Source: Paraburkholderia lacunae (GTDB lineage: Bacteria > Pseudomonadota > Gammaproteobacteria > Burkholderiales > Burkholderiaceae). Taken from it: a DNA stretch of 64,000 nt. Numbering within the stretch: position 1 is the first letter of the stretch; each line of letters opens with the position of its first letter. Position numbers and translations under genes: made by a program. Below are positions 34,769-43,729 of this stretch, one piece after another. Below the pieces are notes generated by a model. That model was given only the letters and a program-made list of their open reading frames with translations. It was not told the DNA's origin and searched no databases. The DNA lies in the NCBI RefSeq assembly GCF_003353175.1, contig NZ_QHKS01000008.1, positions 124,001-188,000 of the forward strand, read 5' to 3'.

Positions 34769-35752
34769 CTAGGCCTTAGCAGCCAGCACCGCGTCCTTCG
34801 TTACGATTTTCGCCGGGATGATGCGCAGCTCGTTGAACGTGTCGGCGATACGCTGCTGTGCGGCGAGCACGTGCGCGTCGACAGGTTTGTAGATATGTGC
34901 GTAGTGGCGCAATCCGGCCTCGATCACACCCGCATCGAGGCCCTGAATCGGCGCCAGCTGCGCGGCTGCCTCGCTGTAATGGCCGCGCACCCATGCGCCT
35001 TCTTTTCCGACTTCATCTATGACGATCGCGAGCACGTCGCCGTTTTGCTCAGCGAACGGCCGTGCGCTCAGGAAGAACTGGTGGTGGTTCACGATGCCTT
35101 CGGCATCGGTGAGCAAGCGCGCGTTCGATTGCCGTTTCGCCGCTTCGAGGAACGGGTCCCAGATGGCCCATGCGTCGATCGCGCCGCGTTCGAAGGCCGC
35201 GCGCGCGTCGGCGGGAGGCAGATAGACTGGTTGGATCTCGCTGTACTTCACGCCTGCCTTTTCCAGCGCCGCGACCAGGAACCAGTGAACGTCCGAACCC
35301 TTGTTGAAGGCGATTTTCTTGCCCTTCAGATCGGCGGGCGTTTTGATCGGCGCGTCCCGATGCACGAGGATGCCTTCAGCATGCGGAGTCGGGACTTCGT
35401 ACGCGGTGTAGACGAAGTTGGCGCCGGCCGCTTGCGCGAAGACCGGCGGCGCTTCGCCGACATAACCGAAGTCGATGGCGCCGACATTCAAGCCTTCGAG
35501 CAACTGCGGCCCGGCTGGGAACTCGGTCCATTTGACCGTGATGCCGAGCGGCGCAAGCCGCTTTTCGAGCGTGCCGTGCGCCTTGAGCAACACCAGCGTG
35601 TTGGCGGCCTTCTGGTAGCCGATGCGAAATTCCTTCGCATGCGCATCGGCCGCGAAGACTGTGGTGGAGGCGAGAGGCAGGGCCGCGGCGGCGAGCGAAG
35701 CGCCCACACTGGCGATAAACGCGCGGCGCGTCAACAACGGATGACGGGACAT
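34769..35752 (-). CDS. Periplasmic sulfonate-type ABC substrate-binding protein
   Basis: A 327-residue SsuA/TauA-like binding protein. The N-terminus holds a twin-arginine-like signal (LTRRAFIASVGASLAAAALP). The mature part shows FRIGYQKAANTLVLLKAHGTLEKRL, PQLLEGLNVGAIDFGYVGEAPP and GKKIAFNKGSDVHWFLVAALEKAG, typical of aliphatic-sulfonate uptake proteins. The ATG at 35752 begins the signal; the in-frame extension upstream is not signal-like. No permease, ATPase or monooxygenase gene is adjacent, so it is an orphan that may use a transporter encoded elsewhere. Confidence 0.88.
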   Translation of the reverse strand: MSRHPLLTRRAFIASVGASLAAAALPLASTTVFAADAHAKEFRIGYQKAANTLVLLKAHGTLEKRLAPLGITVKWTEFPAGPQLLEGLNVGAIDFGYVGEAPPVFAQAAGANFVYTAYEVPTPHAEGILVHRDAPIKTPADLKGKKIAFNKGSDVHWFLVAALEKAGVKYSEIQPVYLPPADARAAFERGAIDAWAIWDPFLEAAKRQSNARLLTDAEGIVNHHQFFLSARPFAEQNGDVLAIVIDEVGKEGAWVRGHYSEAAAQLAPIQGLDAGVIEAGLRHYAHIYKPVDAHVLAAQQRIADTFNELRIIPAKIVTKDAVLAAKA

Positions 35753-36085
35753 AAAAGTGCTCGTTGAAAAGACGGACGCAAAACGGACCGATTGCCACCG
35801 ACGATAAGCCGTCCGCAAACCTGGACGAACCGATAAATTCGCATAAGCAAATCACGCCGGAGATGTTCCTCATCGCGGCTTCATGACCACTCCCGCTGCC
35901 TGCACGCTTCGCTGCGCCGGGTTCTGCCGTGGTCGCAACAATCGGTGGCATCCGCGTTGCCGTGGCTGCGTCAATAGACCGATAGGGACATCGTGTATCA
36001 GGCGACAACACTTGCGTCGTGGTCATCCCACGACACACTTCGCAGTAGCCGATTCTGCGGATTGCGATTGCGGCGTTGGCGGGGC
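35753..36085. other. Gene-free stretch before the gntP fragment
   Basis: These 333 bases hold the promoter side of the binding-protein gene. I see no complete gene, RNA or repeat. A run such as CATCGCGGCTTCATGAC is not clearly functional. Confidence 0.4.
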
Positions 36086-36298
36086 GTGACCACGCTGCAC
36101 GCGTTGCTGCCGCAGCATCCGGATCCGTTGGTCGCGGTGAGTGCGCTGCATGCTGATCTCGGATTGACGCAGGGCCTCGGTGTGATCGTCGCGCTTCCTG
36201 CAGTGATTCTCGCTGGACCGCTCAACGGCAACTGGCTGTCGAAGCGAATGCACGTTAGCGAGCCGGAAGAAATCGGCAAGCTATTCACCGCCCGGTAA
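36086..36298 (+). pseudogene. Fragment of a gluconate-permease-type (GntP) gene
   Basis: About 70 codons encode TTLHALLPQHPDPLVAVSALHADLGLTQG, then GVIVALPAVILAGPLNGNWLSKRMHVSEP. This matches one internal loop-helix-loop of GntP-family symporters. The natural proteins are ~450 residues with 12-14 helices; both ends are missing and a stop follows FTAR. No transposon end is visible. It is a decayed remnant, possibly from the same kind of rearrangement that left the kinase remnant at 16857. Confidence 0.72.
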
Positions 36299-36460
36299 GA
36301 CACTAACGAACCGCAGGGCGCGCTTCGGGCGCGATTGGCGGCGAGCCGGCGTGGTGGCAGGAATTGACGCGCAGTTGTCGATTCTGCATCGCGCTCGCCG
36401 CTTAAAGTTCGTCATCCGGCAAGTCCGCCCGCTTTCCCCTCCCAATACGGAGCCAGACCC

Positions 36461-36751
36461 ATGCTTGAACTGAGACCATCCTGCGAAGGATGTGGCAAAT
36501 CACTGCCGCCGAACGCGCCCGATGCGATGATCTGCACGTACGAATGCACGTTCTGCGAAGTGTGCGCGCTCAGCACGCTACGCAACGTGTGTCCGAACTG
36601 CGGCGGCAATTTCCAACATCGGCCGATCCGTACGCGGGCGCAACTTGCCAAACATCCTGCGCGCACCGAACCGCATCCCGTCGCTATCGACGAAGCGTCG
36701 CACGCGCGTTTCTTTGAGCGCTACCGCAACACGCCGCCGGGAGAACGCTAA
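36461..36751 (+). CDS. DUF1272-family cysteine-rich protein
   Basis: A 96-residue protein. The first ~60 residues are the DUF1272 zinc-ribbon-like module (LELRPSCEGCGKSLPPNAPD, then CTYECTFCEVCALSTLRNVCPNCGG) with eight or more Cys. The tail is charged and probably disordered. The cysteines likely bind two metal ions; the function of the family is unknown. It stands alone, convergent with the anti-sigma gene at 36810. Confidence 0.85.
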   Translation: MLELRPSCEGCGKSLPPNAPDAMICTYECTFCEVCALSTLRNVCPNCGGNFQHRPIRTRAQLAKHPARTEPHPVAIDEASHARFFERYRNTPPGER

Positions 36752-36809
36752 GCGAGGCGCCCGGCCAATGCGCCGCCAACGGGCAGATGCTGCCTGAGCA
36801 TGAATCGCA

Positions 36810-37019
36810 TCACTCATCGGCGCCGGCCGCGCCCGGCACTTCGATCCCGCTCGCCGCGCGCGCTGCCACGCGCAGCAGGCGGATCTGTTTGCGATAGTTG
36901 CGGCAGCCGCTGCAGGTCGGCAGATGCAGCCGGATCGCGACCCATTCGCTGGTCGTCAACCGGCGGTCGAGGGCGTCGGACAGCAGACGCGTGATGTGCT
37001 TACACTTCCCCATTCGCAT
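36810..37019 (-). CDS. Zinc-finger anti-sigma-like protein (soluble, zf-HC2)
   Basis: A 69-residue protein with the zinc anti-sigma motif: C6 early (GKCKHITRLLSDALDRRL) and H-x3-C-x2-C in HLPTCSGC. It has no membrane helix, so it acts as a soluble ZAS-type anti-sigma factor or redox sensor. It overlaps the end of the upstream sigma gene by 20 bases and is co-transcribed with it. Loss of zinc on oxidation is the usual release signal in this family. Confidence 0.82.
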   Translation of the reverse strand: MRMGKCKHITRLLSDALDRRLTTSEWVAIRLHLPTCSGCRNYRKQIRLLRVAARAASGIEVPGAAGADE

Positions 37020-37608
37020 CCTCTCTGGATAGGCCCTTTTCGCTCAGGCAGGCGCGCAAGCGTAGCCGCGCCCGGTAGATCAGCACGCTGCAGTGATTGG
37101 CGGTCATCTTCAATTCGGCACAGATGGCCTCGGTATCGAGATCGAGGAATTCGCGCATCATGAACACGCGCCCGATGTGTTCGGGCAGATGTTCGAGGCA
37201 CATTTCGAACAAGGTCCAGAACTGCTGCTGACGCAACGCGGTTTCAGGCGTCGGCCACGGTTGCGGCTTGCTCTCGCGCGACCAGTGGCCGTTGTCCTTG
37301 AACAGTTCCCGATCGAGCAGCGCCTCGCCGTCGAGTTCGGATTCGAGCGCCGAAAGGTTCACCGTGCGCTGCCGCGCGCGCAAGGTATCGACGAGCTTGT
37401 GCCGCAGGATGCCGAACACCCACGTCTTGTGTTCCGATTGGGCAGCGAACCGGTCAGCTTGCGTCCATGCGGCGGCCAGTGCCTCCTGCACGGCGTCTTC
37501 AGCGGCTGCGGCATCGCGCAGTTGCAGACGGGCGAAGCGCAACAGGTCGCGCCGCAACTGCGTCAGATAGACGGGATCGTCGAGCGCCGGTCCGCTTATC
37601 TGCACCAT
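37000..37608 (-). CDS. ECF-type RNA polymerase sigma factor
   Basis: A 202-residue sigma-70-family protein. Region 2 is LLRFARLQLRDAAAAEDAVQEAL, then HKTWVFGILRHKLVD. Region 4 is HLPEHIGRVFMMREFLDLDTEAICAELKMTANHCSVLIYRARLRLRACL. I chose the ATG at 37608 after GGAG; the frame also opens at 37755 and 37836, but those parts are unlike the family. The overlapping downstream zf-HC2 gene encodes its probable anti-sigma. Targets are unknown; the exported-peptide gene at 38072 is one candidate. Confidence 0.9.
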   Translation of the reverse strand: MVQISGPALDDPVYLTQLRRDLLRFARLQLRDAAAAEDAVQEALAAAWTQADRFAAQSEHKTWVFGILRHKLVDTLRARQRTVNLSALESELDGEALLDRELFKDNGHWSRESKPQPWPTPETALRQQQFWTLFEMCLEHLPEHIGRVFMMREFLDLDTEAICAELKMTANHCSVLIYRARLRLRACLSEKGLSREDANGEV

Positions 37609-38071
37609 GACGCGCTCCGTCGTCGCGCCGACCGTTGCCGCACGCCTTCTATTGAATCGTTGTTGTTCATGAGCGGGTGAGGTTCCTTGCGCTATTTTTG
37701 GACTCGTGCGCCATTCTCGCGCACGTTCCTGCACAAGCGAATTGGTATTGAACATGTGCCCGCCGGAAAGCGATGACCCGATGACCTTAGTCGGACCGGT
37801 AAGGCGTTTATGACAGCGAAAAACATTATTGCGCAAATTGAAAGCAAGGCACCGGGTCAGCCGCTCAACCCTGAACAGACGTCGGCTCCGCTTCGCCTGA
37901 AGCTCAGGCGGGCCTCATAGCCGTGCTCATGCTCACGTGGCGCTGCAATTATCTCAACTTTCGAGAAAATGTCTTTTTCACTTCGGTGTTTTTAGGCAAA
38001 CGCTGAATCGCTATTCTTCACTTCATCGATCGCACCAGATCGCGAACCAAACGCTGAAGAGGAGTAGCACC
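37609..38071. other. Intergenic between sigma-factor and peptide genes
   Basis: This 463-base divergent gap should carry both promoters. If the sigma factor starts at 37755 or 37836, part of it is coding. No repeat or RNA structure stands out. I cannot name a -35/-10 pair with confidence. Confidence 0.4.
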
Positions 38072-38203
38072 ATGAAACGCATTCTTTCCGCCCTGATCGC
38101 TTCCGTCGCCCTGTTTGCCGCCGCTTCGGGTGTGGCCCAAGCCGCTTCGCCGGCTCAATGCAACGGTCCTGCATCGTACTGCAACGTGTTCTTCGGTAAC
38201 TGA
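38072..38203 (+). CDS. Very small secreted peptide precursor
   Basis: A 43-residue product. Residues 1-25 are a textbook signal peptide (MKRILSALIASVALFAAASG, cleavage after AQA). This leaves an ~18-residue mature peptide, SPAQCNGPASYCNVFFGN, with two Cys seven apart that could form one disulfide ring. GAGGAG lies 8 bases upstream of the ATG, and a strong terminator follows at 38272. These signs make it a real expressed gene despite its size. The function is unknown; a signal, a sacrificial envelope peptide or a bacteriocin-like product are all possible. Confidence 0.72.
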   Translation: MKRILSALIASVALFAAASGVAQAASPAQCNGPASYCNVFFGN

Positions 38204-38271
38204 TCGGCGGGCGGCGCGGCCGGAAAAATATCCGGCGCTGGGTCCGCCAACGAAACCGACTCGCGAAGTTC

Positions 38272-38300
38272 AAAAAAAGGGCGCCGATAGCGCCCTTTTT
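38272..38300. terminator. Bidirectional rho-independent terminator
   Basis: A-run, then stem AGGGCGC / GCGCCCT around CGATA, then TTTTT. It is 68 bases after the small peptide gene. Confidence 0.88.
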
Positions 38301-38384
38301 GCGTTTATGGCAAATGCACTTGCCCATTTGCCTCAAATCGTCCTATGCCGAAAGCATGCTTGATTGACAAGGCAAAAGTACCAC

Positions 38385-38445
38385 TTATCCACACGGTTAT
38401 TCAGTGAATCTGTGGATAACTTTAGGCGCTTCAGGGTTATCCACC
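38385..38445. promoter_or_regulatory. Cluster of DnaA boxes
   Basis: TTATCCACA at 38385 and its reverse complement TGTGGATAA at 38411 are perfect consensus boxes 26 bases apart and face to face. TTATCCACC at 38437 has one mismatch and TTATTCAGT at 38397 is weaker. They occupy the 384-base gap between the peptide terminator and the FMN-reductase gene, whose promoter is presumably to the right. The cluster is about 10 kb from the candidate unwinding region. Confidence 0.82.
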
Positions 38446-38587
38446 GTTTGCAATCCGCATGGTTTGCTGCCGTCTTTCCGATCGCCGATGGATTTGCCCT
38501 CACCGCCATCAATCCGGCGGGTCCTTGCCTATGATTGACATTTCGTACCCTTACGCGCGTCGAGCGCCTCAACTCAAGGAACGAAAC

Positions 38588-39142
38588 ATGGCTCATCACA
38601 TTGCAGTCGTCGTCGGCAGCCTGCGCCGCGAGTCTTTCAACCGTCAGTTGGCCCACGCCGTGGTTTCGCTCGCGCCCGCCGACTTCAGCTTCGAATTTAT
38701 CGACATCGGCTCTTTGCCGCTCTACAGCCAGGAATACGACGCGGACTATCCCGAAGTCGCGAAACAGTTGAAGCAGCGCATCGAAGCAGCCGATGGCCTG
38801 CTGTTCGTCACACCCGAATACAACCGCTCCATGCCTGGCGTGCTGAAGAACGCGATCGACTGGGGCTCGCGTCCGTGGGGGACGAATTCGTTTGCCAACA
38901 AGCCAGGCGCGGTGATCGGCACGTCGCTCGGCGCGACCGGTACGGCGCTCGCGCAACAGCATCTGCGTAACGTGCTGGCGTATCTCGACGTCGCCACGCT
39001 CGGCCAGCCCGAAGTGTTCATCAAGCATGACGCGGCGGTCATCAACGAGAAAGGCGAGATCCTGCACGACCGCATGCGCAAGCTTTTGCAGACGTTCGTC
39101 GACCGCTACGTCGCATGGGTCAAACTGCATATCGCTGCCTGA
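38588..39142 (+). CDS. NADPH-dependent FMN reductase (ChrR/YieF type)
   Basis: A 184-residue flavodoxin-like quinone/chromate reductase. The FMN phosphate loop is GSLRRESFNRQLA near residue 10, and the FMN ring loop is TPEYNRSMPGVLKNAIDW. The protein is soluble and probably a tetramer like ChrR; it reduces quinones by two electrons. I chose the ATG at 38588 after AAGGAACG. Its upstream gap contains the DnaA-box cluster, so DnaA could regulate it. A hairpin follows at 39179. Confidence 0.92.
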   Translation: MAHHIAVVVGSLRRESFNRQLAHAVVSLAPADFSFEFIDIGSLPLYSQEYDADYPEVAKQLKQRIEAADGLLFVTPEYNRSMPGVLKNAIDWGSRPWGTNSFANKPGAVIGTSLGATGTALAQQHLRNVLAYLDVATLGQPEVFIKHDAAVINEKGEILHDRMRKLLQTFVDRYVAWVKLHIAA

Positions 39143-39178
39143 CGGTATGTCCGCGCAAGCGATCGGGCGAATGAAAAA

Positions 39179-39213
39179 CGCCGGCGTTGCCGCCACCTGG
39201 CGGTACGCCGGCG
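39179..39213 (-). terminator. Terminator hairpin between convergent genes
   Basis: Arms CGCCGGCG...GCCGCC and GGCGG...CGCCGGCG around ACCT. Read on the minus strand the hairpin is followed by GTTTTTC, so it ends the gene at 39230-40177. It may also slow transcription from the FMN-reductase side. Confidence 0.75.
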
Positions 39214-39229
39214 CTGTCATTTCCTCTGC

Positions 39230-40177
39230 TTATACGTGGTGATGTCCCGTCACGCGTTCCCAGCCGTGACGCACGGCGAGCTTGAAACGTTCCCATGTGC
39301 TTTCCGGCGAGGTGCTTTCCCAGTGACGCCGGGCTTCCGGCTCGACGTCGTCCCACGGCTTGTCGCGATAACGCGCGTCACGGCCGATCTCCGCGCCGTA
39401 CCGATAGGCCGGCACGTAGTCTTCGTAACGCGAACTGTCGGCAGCGTACTGCTCGTCGTAGTGGCTGCGGAAATCTTCTTCGTATTCCAGATACTCGTTC
39501 GGAACCTGCTCGCCGATACCCGCGTGCGGCTGGCCCGTTTCGGGGACAACTTCTGACGGTTGCATGACGGCACCCGAACCCGGCATGCTGCCGGCGGCAA
39601 TCGCGGTGCGTCCCGCATCGCCGACCAGCGGATCGGATACGGGCTCGTTCAGCGGATCGGTGGCCGGCCGCTCAGCCGGCGGCGGCGGTGTATAGGGCGG
39701 ACCGGCCTTCGTCGCGGGCCGACTGGTTGCGCTCGACATATGAGGCGTGCCGGGCGTCACTGCGCCGATACCCAGTTCGTCGAGGATGGAATGGTCGCGG
39801 CTCAGCGGCGCGTCCCAGTCGGGCGAGCGCTCGCCGACGTCGGTAGCGCCCAGTCTCCTCAAGGTATTGCGAGCGAGTTCCGCATGCGATTCGCTCGCCG
39901 CGTTGACGCACACCAGCACGGCGCCACGGCGCACGGCCTCGGCATAGCGGGCCGCTTCGGACGGGCGCGGGCCGCTGGCAAACAGGCTGGCAAGAAAACG
40001 TTCGATGTTGGCCAGCACGCCCGAGCCGGTGACTTCCTCGGTTGCCGAGTCGACGGAGGGTTCCGGGTTCGCCTGCAACTCGATCGTTTCGAATGCAAAA
40101 CCGGTTTGCACGAGCGTGTCGCGGGCGATCTCCGCTTGGGAATAGGTGTCGAATAAACCAATCACGGCGTGTCGCAT
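39230..40177 (-). CDS. GsiB/17M-like stress-type protein of unknown function
   Basis: A 315-residue soluble protein. The first ~120 residues (MRHAVIGLFDTYSQAEIARDTL) form an alpha/beta unit like the general-stress-protein 17M module found in many bacteria. A Pro/Ala-rich linker follows (AGPPYTPPPPAERPATDP). The C-terminal ~90 residues are acidic and aromatic (YLEYEEDFRSHYDEQYAADS, then YVPAYRYGAEIG and a Trp-rich end), as in proteins seen next to YsnF/PRC modules. The function is unknown; an osmotic or desiccation stress role is likely by analogy. Confidence 0.75.
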   Translation of the reverse strand: MRHAVIGLFDTYSQAEIARDTLVQTGFAFETIELQANPEPSVDSATEEVTGSGVLANIERFLASLFASGPRPSEAARYAEAVRRGAVLVCVNAASESHAELARNTLRRLGATDVGERSPDWDAPLSRDHSILDELGIGAVTPGTPHMSSATSRPATKAGPPYTPPPPAERPATDPLNEPVSDPLVGDAGRTAIAAGSMPGSGAVMQPSEVVPETGQPHAGIGEQVPNEYLEYEEDFRSHYDEQYAADSSRYEDYVPAYRYGAEIGRDARYRDKPWDDVEPEARRHWESTSPESTWERFKLAVRHGWERVTGHHHV

Positions 40178-40385
40178 GGTTGCCTCCCGGTAATGAGCGG
40201 AGTAGGCAGCGAGAGAACGCGCTCCTCTCCTTCGTTAACCGTGCTGCAACGTTCGTGCCGGAATGGGGCAGCGCCTGTGCGCGCCGTTCGGAAGGCAAAA
40301 AACCCGCCGTGGCGGTGATTGCGGGCACCGCGTTTTTACGCGTTTTTACAATTGCCGGTAAATCGCGGCGGTCCCCGGCGCGTTC

Positions 40386-42668
40386 TTAATCTGCGGGGTG
40401 AGCCGCGGAATGCGTGCCCGTCTGCGTCAGATCGCGCTGGATGGTTTGCAGGAGCTTGTCGAGCAACGCGATATCGAAGGGTTTGGATAGCACGCGCACG
40501 TCCACATGCCGCGCCCGGTCGAGTTCTTCCGCGTAGCCGGTGACCAGAATGACCGGCAGCCTGGTATCGAACGCCTGCACCGCTTCTGCGAGATCGATGC
40601 CGTTCATCGTGCCGGGCATGTGAATGTCGGACAGCACCAGATCGAACGGTAGCGGCTCGCCTGTGCGGGCCTGCCTGGCGTGGGCATCGTCGAACAGGCG
40701 CAGCGCGGTGTCGGCGTTGAAGACCCAGGTGACCTGGTGCCCCATCATCTGCAACAAGGCTTCGGTGCCGGCGGCGACTTCGTCGTTGTCCTCGACCAGC
40801 AGAATGCGCAGACCGTGCGGCGTGCCGGCTTCCTCGACGCCCGGTTCAGCCGGCCGTTCAGCTTCAGGCGCCGCAGCGGCGCGCGGCAGATACAGGCGCA
40901 CCGACGTGCCCGCGCCGATCGCGCTGTCGATCGCCGCAAGGCCGCCCGAGCGCTCGCAGAAGGCGAATACCTGCGGCAGCCCGAGACCCGTGCCCATGCC
41001 TTTCGGCTTGGTCGTGAAAAGCGGTTCGAAGGCGCGCGCCAGCACGTCGGGCGGCATGCCGCCGCCGGTGTCTTCAAGCGACAACTGCACGAAATCGCCG
41101 ACCAGCGGAAAGCCATCCTCGTGACGGAACGTGATGTTGGTGGCCCGCACGGTAAAACGGCCGCCGTTGCGCATCGCGTCGCGCGCGTTCACGGCGATGT
41201 TGATCAGCGCCAGTTCGAGTTCGGCGACGTCGACACGCATCGGCCAGATTTCGACGCCGATATCCATCACCAGCGAAATCTTCGCGCCGAGCGACGCGCG
41301 CAGCAATTCGCGGCATGCCGGCAGCCAGCGCTCGAGGGCAAGCGTCTCGTTCCTCAACGGCTGCTTGCGCGCGACGCCGAGCAATTGCCGCGTGAGCGAC
41401 TGGCCGCTCTTGAGCGCCCGCTCGATCGCCGACATCTCGCGGTCGAGCCCCGCTGCGCCGCGCCGTCGCGCGATCTGCACGTTGGCCGACACGATCATCA
41501 GCAGATTGTTGAAGTCGTGCGCGACGCTGCCGACCAGATTGCCGAGCGCCTCCATCTTGCGCGACTGGCGATACGCAGATTCGATCGAGCGGCGCATCGA
41601 CGCCTCGGCCTGCCAGCGCTCCCACGCCTCCTCTTCGGCGCCGAGACGCCGCAGCGACAGCCAGATCACGCACCACAGCACGATCGACGGCGTGAACATC
41701 GACAGGATCAGAACGCTGAGATGCCGGTACCAGCCGCCCCAGATCGCCGAAGCGCGGTAGCCGCACGACACGTACACCGGATACGCGCCGACGCGCCGGT
41801 AGGCAAGGATCAGATCGTCGCCGTCGAGGTCCGAACGCATTCGCACCACGCCGGCCCGCCGCACCTGCGCCAGCGCCTGGGCGAGCGGCGACTGCGGCGA
41901 TACCGCCACCGGCTCGTGCGGGCCGCGCGGATAGTGCGCGAGGATTGCGCCGTCGGTGCGGATCAGGCTCATGATCATCGGCGTGTCGTCGCTGCCGCCC
42001 AGCAGTTCGCGGTAGAACGCGCTGAAATAGCTCGGCCGCAACGCGACCGACACGACCCCGGCGAACGCGCCGTCGGCGGCGAGCCGCGCGACGCCCATGT
42101 TGAACACCTGTTCGCCGGCGACGTGTCCCACCATCACCTTCGACACGTGCTCGATATCCTTGCCGTCGCGAATCCCGGTGAAGTCTTCGCGGCCGGCAAT
42201 CGACATCGACGGTGCCGGAGAGAAACGGCTGCTGGCGAGCAAGTCGCCGTCGCGGCCGAAGATCGACACGGCGGCCACCTGCGGATAACCGCCGCCCATC
42301 GTGCGAAGTTTGTCGTGAATAACGGATTCGCCGGCGCGAATGCCGTCATCGTCGAGTCCTTGTGTGAGATCGACGATGCGCGAGTCGAGCGTCTCATTCA
42401 TGTCGAACACTTTCAGCGCGTGTTCTTCGGCGACCCGCACCGTGCGCAGCGTCATGTCAGTGGCGTCGGCCTCGCGCGCGCGCAGATCGCTGAACGCCAT
42501 CGCCGCCACATACGCGCACGGCAAGACGATCGCTGCGATCAGCAGCGCGATCAGCGTCATGCGCCGCACGTGGAAATTCTGTTCCGGCACGGCCGGGAAC
42601 AGCGCCTCGTCCCGCGGGCCAGCGGAATGGCGGCTCGCTTGAGGCGGGTCGAACCGGTCGGGTGTCAT
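40386..42668 (-). CDS. Hybrid sensor histidine kinase with C-terminal receiver
   Basis: A 760-residue membrane kinase. There is a membrane helix at ~37-60, a periplasmic Cache-like sensor ~60-310, and a second helix ~315-340 (VLILSMFTPSIVLWCVIWLSL). The phospho-His segment (LVGSVAHDFNNLLMIVSANV, ~385) follows, then an ATPase domain (NIAVNARDAM, GTGLGLPQVFAF). A receiver comes last (LRILLVEDNDEVAAG, phospho-Asp in DLVLSDIHMPG). The AHDFNNLL form is typical of the HK family lacking a normal DHp partner. No response-regulator gene with an output domain is adjacent; the CheY gene at 43361 lies beyond a 690-base gap on the other strand. Confidence 0.92.
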   Translation of the reverse strand: MTPDRFDPPQASRHSAGPRDEALFPAVPEQNFHVRRMTLIALLIAAIVLPCAYVAAMAFSDLRAREADATDMTLRTVRVAEEHALKVFDMNETLDSRIVDLTQGLDDDGIRAGESVIHDKLRTMGGGYPQVAAVSIFGRDGDLLASSRFSPAPSMSIAGREDFTGIRDGKDIEHVSKVMVGHVAGEQVFNMGVARLAADGAFAGVVSVALRPSYFSAFYRELLGGSDDTPMIMSLIRTDGAILAHYPRGPHEPVAVSPQSPLAQALAQVRRAGVVRMRSDLDGDDLILAYRRVGAYPVYVSCGYRASAIWGGWYRHLSVLILSMFTPSIVLWCVIWLSLRRLGAEEEAWERWQAEASMRRSIESAYRQSRKMEALGNLVGSVAHDFNNLLMIVSANVQIARRRGAAGLDREMSAIERALKSGQSLTRQLLGVARKQPLRNETLALERWLPACRELLRASLGAKISLVMDIGVEIWPMRVDVAELELALINIAVNARDAMRNGGRFTVRATNITFRHEDGFPLVGDFVQLSLEDTGGGMPPDVLARAFEPLFTTKPKGMGTGLGLPQVFAFCERSGGLAAIDSAIGAGTSVRLYLPRAAAAPEAERPAEPGVEEAGTPHGLRILLVEDNDEVAAGTEALLQMMGHQVTWVFNADTALRLFDDAHARQARTGEPLPFDLVLSDIHMPGTMNGIDLAEAVQAFDTRLPVILVTGYAEELDRARHVDVRVLSKPFDIALLDKLLQTIQRDLTQTGTHSAAHPAD

Positions 42669-43360
42669 TTTCGATTTACGCTACGGTCGTTCAAGACGAA
42701 AAAACCGGAAGCCGGCATCATCATACGAGATACGAGAAGCATAGACTCGTGGCGGCGCGAGTCGTTGCTGCGGCAAATGGCGGTACAGATTTGTCTGCCT
42801 TTTGAATCAGCGACGAATCGGCAAGCGCAAACGTACACAAAAGTATAAAGGCAAAAGAAAGACATCGAGACGTAAGAAAATATTTTCAAAAATAGCATTT
42901 AATGGGGAAATCTTATTAGTGTAGGCCAAATTGGCGAGTTGCCTTTCCGCGCATTTGCTTCGAAAATCGGCGCCACGAATAAATAATGCGTCCGCCATGC
43001 TCGGCCGCAACTGCCGCGAGGGCCGCCAGACAACGCGCACAACGCGTGACGGACGGTGTTTGCGGAAACACGCGCGCGGCAACGGGACCAGCCTGATCCA
43101 TGAAGCCGCTCAGATTCATCTACGGGGTAGGCTTCCAACATGCCGGTCACAGCCGTCGTCCACCGTGCGCGCACGCCATCATACGTGCCCGGCGGTTTCA
43201 CCATCTGCGCCTCGCCGCGTGCGCTCCCCGTCCGTTCGCGATCTGAATTTCCGCCACGATTCGCCATGCTTGCCGCCGGTCGACAGACGGCGCGCTAAAG
43301 AATCCGACGCTATCCGCCGTTAACGCGCCAGAACTAATCCCGCTTTTCCCGACCCGCCCC
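42669..43360. other. Gene-free divergent gap
   Basis: This 692-base gap separates the divergent hybrid-kinase and CheY genes. It is AT-richer around 42840-42920. I tested frames on both strands (for example 42899-43267 minus) and found no domain or plausible ribosome-binding site. Both promoters must lie here. No repeat or RNA structure was noticed. Confidence 0.45.
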
Positions 43361-43729
43361 ATGCCTTTGCCTATTGTGATCGCCGATGATTCGCTGCTTG
43401 CCCGCAAGGTGCTCACCAAGGCATTGCCGCCGGACTGGGATGTCGATGTGTCCTACGCAACGAACGGGCGCGAGGCGCTCGCTCTGTATCGCGAAGGCCG
43501 AGCGTCGGTGATGTTCCTCGACCTGACGATGCCGGACATGACCGGCTATCAGGTGCTGGAAGCCTTGCAGCATGAGGACCTGAACACTTTCGTCATCGTC
43601 GTCTCCGCCGATGTTCAGCCGATGGCCCAGGCGCGCGTGCGCGCGCTCGGCGCCGCCGCGTTCATCGCCAAGCCCGTCACGCCCGAGGCGTTACTGCTCA
43701 TCCTCCAGGAGTACGGGTTGTATGTCTGA
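43361..43729 (+). CDS. CheY-like response regulator
   Basis: A 122-residue receiver domain without an output. The acidic pair is in IVIADDSLLARKVL, the phospho-Asp in VMFLDLTMPDMTGYQV (about 56), Ser/Thr in VVSADVQ, and Lys in FIAKPVTPEA. It is the first gene of a three-gene operon and overlaps the CheC-like gene by 8 bases. Its phosphate probably comes from a kinase encoded elsewhere (the hybrid kinase across the gap is a candidate) and is removed by the CheC-like product. Confidence 0.93.
   Translation: MPLPIVIADDSLLARKVLTKALPPDWDVDVSYATNGREALALYREGRASVMFLDLTMPDMTGYQVLEALQHEDLNTFVIVVSADVQPMAQARVRALGAAAFIAKPVTPEALLLILQEYGLYV

Noticed and set aside
42665..43267. Minus-strand frames of 77-122 codons between the hybrid kinase and CheY genes
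   Set aside because: Composition is not coding-like, there is no ribosome-binding site, and they overlap each other in different frames.
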